Shown in pieces: positions 61,895-64,000 of a stretch of 64,000 nucleotides of DNA; within the stretch, counting starts at the first letter, position 1, and every line of letters begins with the position of its first letter. The notes under the pieces are model-generated. The model had not been told where the DNA came from. It did not search any database and saw nothing but the letters and a program-made list of their open reading frames with translations. This stretch comes from Clostridiales bacterium. Lineage in GTDB: Bacteria; Bacillota; Clostridia; Christensenellales; CAG-138. The translations under genes and the position numbers were made by a program. The stretch spans positions 54,971 to 118,970 of the forward strand of contig SFEL01000006.1 in assembly GCA_004557245.1 (NCBI GenBank). Direction: 5' to 3'.

Positions 61895-62522
61895 TTATAC
61901 GAATAATATTCAAAGCGAAAAAAAGGAGAAGAAAGACGAAAAGCCTCTTCCGGGCGAAAAACTCGGGCTCGGAACGATGATCGCGGGCGTACTGCTTATG
62001 ATGCTGAATGCTATGCGTTATGCGGGATTCATTAAAGGCGGAGCTGCCAGCGGCTTTGGCATAGCTGCAAGCATTATAATAATCATATATGGCATAGTGC
62101 GCTACCTGAATGGCGACAATGGCCCGGGGAAAAAGCCTACGCCGAAAAACCGGAAGGTCATTTTCGTAGTGATGATCGTGATTCTCACAGCAGCCATGGG
62201 CTTCCTATGCCTCGGCGGCAAGCGGGACGACGTAATGATAGAGGACTTCTCGGTGTCCGCCGATGGCAGCGAAATGACGGTACACGCTGGCGTGTTCAGC
62301 AGCGCCGGGTATTTGAGAAAGATAAACGTTAGCTATGACGATCATGCTGTGATGGTAGATTTCTATTCCACCTTCGGCATAAACAATTCAGCCGGCGCGA
62401 AAAACGAGTTTGTGATACCGCTGAAGCCCGACAGCGAGAGAATATGTTTTAACCGGGGTGACAACTATTACGCGGCTCTCGCAAAGGGCGAGGACGGGAA
62501 ATGGTATAAGTTCGCGAGGTAG
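61887..62522 (+). CDS. Hypothetical membrane protein
   Basis: A 211-residue protein. It has a charged start rich in Lys and Glu, three hydrophobic segments (about 28-45, 53-68 and 88-110), and a C-terminal extracytoplasmic beta-rich domain (about 115-210). No family recognised. The start is TTG at 61887 with AAGGAG 7 bases upstream, and it overlaps the end of mnmA by 8 bases. It is the last gene of the operon. Confidence 0.75.
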   Translation: MDNYTNNIQSEKKEKKDEKPLPGEKLGLGTMIAGVLLMMLNAMRYAGFIKGGAASGFGIAASIIIIIYGIVRYLNGDNGPGKKPTPKNRKVIFVVMIVILTAAMGFLCLGGKRDDVMIEDFSVSADGSEMTVHAGVFSSAGYLRKINVSYDDHAVMVDFYSTFGINNSAGAKNEFVIPLKPDSERICFNRGDNYYAALAKGEDGKWYKFAR

Positions 62523-62539
62523 CTTTTGCTTTACTTTCT

Positions 62540-62791
62540 TCAGCCCTTGAGTCCCCGGGACTGCCTGTCCATGTCCTCTACCACTATGTCGTATATCTCG
62601 CCGAGGGTAGAACAGTATTCAAGCACCTTCCAAGGCTCGTTGGTATGGAAGTGTATCTTTACAAGCGGGCCGCCGCCGACCGCCAGCAGGCAGTCGCCCT
62701 TGAGGTTTTTGGTAAAGTAATCGCTGATTACGTCTTCGTCCAGATTCTCGCCCTCGATGAGTAGCTGGGTGTCATACTTGTACTCTAACAT
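62540..62791 (-). CDS. Stand-alone FakA-like (DAK1-like) domain protein
   Basis: An 83-residue protein. YDTQLLIEGENLDEDVISDYF and the later GGGPLVKIHFHTNEPWKVLEY match the middle (DAK1-like) part of the fatty acid kinase FakA. The DhaL-type ATP-binding domain is absent, so this is a single domain. In full FakA, the His in HFHT is part of the acyl-FakB contact. It might be a regulator or an acceptor partner. murI lies upstream in the same direction, with 38 bases between. Confidence 0.8.
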   Translation of the reverse strand: MLEYKYDTQLLIEGENLDEDVISDYFTKNLKGDCLLAVGGGPLVKIHFHTNEPWKVLEYCSTLGEIYDIVVEDMDRQSRGLKG

Positions 62792-62829
62792 TCGAATCGA
62801 TCATTCCTTTGCTGTAAAATATATTATTG

Positions 62830-63618
62830 TCATATATCCTGCTTAAGCAGCTTTTCGAATATGGGCTTCAGCACTGCTTCGTTGCCGCTGGTATGAAATT
62901 CAACGCGTCCGGTGCCGATAGGATTCCGTAGCTTGTATCTGTCCAATATGCGGCCCAGCTGGCGGACGGTACCTACGCTGCCGTCTATCAAAGTACAGTT
63001 GCCCCTGAGATACCTTTTTGCGTTGCGGGCAAAGGCGCCCTTTATAAACGGATAATGAGTGCAGCCAAGCACGATGGCGTCCACTGCGGTACCCATGTAT
63101 GGGGCAAAGTATTTGTCGAAAAGGTCGTCATAGGCGTCTTCGTCGAATATGCCGGATTCCACCCGCTCAACTATGCCGGGGCATGGTATGTTGATCACCC
63201 GGCTCGGATCCGGCATGCGCGCCTGAAGTGCGAGGTACCTGTTGAGACGGGTGGTGGCCAGAGTGGCCATCATGAATACCTTGCCGGTTCCGGGAAGAGC
63301 GCAGGCAGGCTTTATGGCGGGTTCTATGCTTATGATGGGCATGGAGTATTGATTCATGAGCTGCCGTACCTTGGATACGGAAGCCGCGGTTGCGGTGTTG
63401 CAGGCGATCAGTATGGCCTTCACATTCATAGCCATCAGCTTGCCTATGCAGGCCATTGTGAGCGTGGTTATATCGTCGTCGCTTTTATCTCCATAAGGAG
63501 CATTTCCGCTGTCGCCGTAGTATATGTAGTTTTCATTGGGGAGAAGACGAAGAGCCTCACGCAGCACGCTGGCGCCGCCGAGACCGGAGTCAAATACCCC
63601 CACAGGCCGTTCGGACAT
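62830..63618 (-). CDS. murI: Glutamate racemase
   Basis: A 262-residue cofactor-free enzyme that makes D-glutamate for peptidoglycan. The start VGVFDSGLGGASVLREA, the first catalytic Cys in ACNTATAAS and the second in LGCTHYPFI are conserved. YYGDSGNAPYG is also present. The size is standard. It is the first gene of a leftward pair with the FakA-like gene. GGAGG precedes the start. Confidence 0.96.
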   Translation of the reverse strand: MSERPVGVFDSGLGGASVLREALRLLPNENYIYYGDSGNAPYGDKSDDDITTLTMACIGKLMAMNVKAILIACNTATAASVSKVRQLMNQYSMPIISIEPAIKPACALPGTGKVFMMATLATTRLNRYLALQARMPDPSRVINIPCPGIVERVESGIFDEDAYDDLFDKYFAPYMGTAVDAIVLGCTHYPFIKGAFARNAKRYLRGNCTLIDGSVGTVRQLGRILDRYKLRNPIGTGRVEFHTSGNEAVLKPIFEKLLKQDI

Positions 63619-63753
63619 CGAGTGCCTCCGTAAAACAGATTAGCATAATTATAACTCGTAAATCACGTATGTGCAAATGTTCAGTAAAACAGGCGAAAAA
63701 TTTAGCACTCAAAAAAATCCGACAAAAAAGTCAAACTTTTTTTATAAAAAGCG

Positions 63754-63782
63754 TTGACAAAGGGGAAAAGGTTTGCTAAGAT
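63754..63782 (+). promoter_or_regulatory. Ribosomal RNA operon promoter
   Basis: TTGACA, a 17-base spacer, TAAGAT, with an A/T-rich tract directly upstream that can act as an UP element. The 200-base leader to the right, including CACCTTGAAAACTATATAG, resembles rRNA operon leaders. Confidence 0.8.
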
Positions 63783-63989
63783 ATACAAGCTGTCGCGTGA
63801 GACGAAAACCACTGAGGCGGCAAGCGCACCTTGAAAACTATATAGTGCAAGAGACGAAGAAACGCGATTTTTTTGAAAGCGACCGAGCGATATTGCCAAA
63901 AAAGGATATCGCAGAGGTCAAGAGATGAGAGATCATCGAGGCCAGAATTCAAGTAAGGAAATGAGGTCACGGAAGTGACATCAGGATTT

Positions 63990-64000
63990 AAACTCAAGAG
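63990..64000 (+). rRNA. 16S rRNA, first bases only (continues outside window)
   Basis: The last bases AAACTCAAGAG match the 5' end of bacterial 16S, just before the conserved TTTGATCCTGG that would follow. The boundary is inferred by aligning to the known start. The gene body is outside. Confidence 0.6.

Noticed and set aside
63702..63997. Short minus-strand frames in the rRNA leader
   Set aside because: They overlap the rRNA promoter and leader and have no ribosome sites or domains.

Overview
The window is a gene-dense stretch of a chromosome from a spore-forming, Gram-positive anaerobe-type bacterium of the Bacillota, most likely class Clostridia. The evidence is the forespore sigma factor SigG, BofA, GerMN-domain lipoproteins, a ribosomal protein L27 with a cleavable N-terminal tail beside its Prp protease, the redox repressor Rex, and SAM-I, THF and T-box riboswitches. 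There is no outer-membrane gene. I cannot name a genus. The DNA is moderately GC-rich but uses the isoleucine codon AUA very heavily.

Layout. 1-6 kb: end of coaX, a Dabb protein, and the uvrB-uvrA repair operon. 6-11 kb: rex, a VanW/G5 lipoprotein, a GntR regulator, and an orphan DNA methyltransferase followed by an ABC-type ATPase. 11-15 kb: rplU-prp-rpmA, a ComEC-like metallo-beta-lactamase lipoprotein, sigG and a polysaccharide deacetylase. 15-20 kb: a sigma-factor remnant, an FAD oxidoreductase, an ABC importer pair without a binding protein, rpmB, and two hairpin-rich repeat elements around a lipoprotein gene. 20-28 kb: WG-repeat protein, LysR regulator, uracil-DNA glycosylase, yebC, and an operon for a CAP lipoprotein, a SpoIID-like protein ending in a dockerin, and a membrane-anchored cohesin-like protein; then tRNA-Asn and an RluA-type pseudouridine synthase. 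29-34 kb: a lone phage-baseplate/collagen-like protein, thyA-folA, a flavodoxin and a TtcA-like enzyme. 34-40 kb: SAM riboswitch-metK, L-serine dehydratase (two subunits), a CtpA-type protease and D-serine dehydratase. 40-49 kb: envelope proteins, THF riboswitch-folT, yaaL-bofA, sirtuin, and a GlmU-like protein with a decayed uridylyltransferase half. 49-54 kb: beta-CASP nuclease and T-box-pheST. 54-63.6 kb: D,D-carboxypeptidase, a response regulator/kinase/two GerMN lipoproteins/mnmA operon, a stand-alone FakA-like domain and murI. The right edge holds a strong promoter and leader that run into the first bases of a 16S rRNA gene.

The genes group into DNA repair and nucleotide supply (uvrAB, UDG, thyA, folA, folT), translation (L21, L27, L28, PheRS, MnmA, TtcA, tRNA-Asn), serine catabolism, sporulation, and a large set of secreted or anchored envelope proteins. 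The most interesting locus is 23.9-27.7 kb, where adjacent genes encode the two halves of a possible cohesin-dockerin pair outside a cellulosome setting. Other points of note are the degenerate GlmU, the two palindromic repeat elements, the orphan methyltransferase-ATPase pair and the single BppU/collagen gene.
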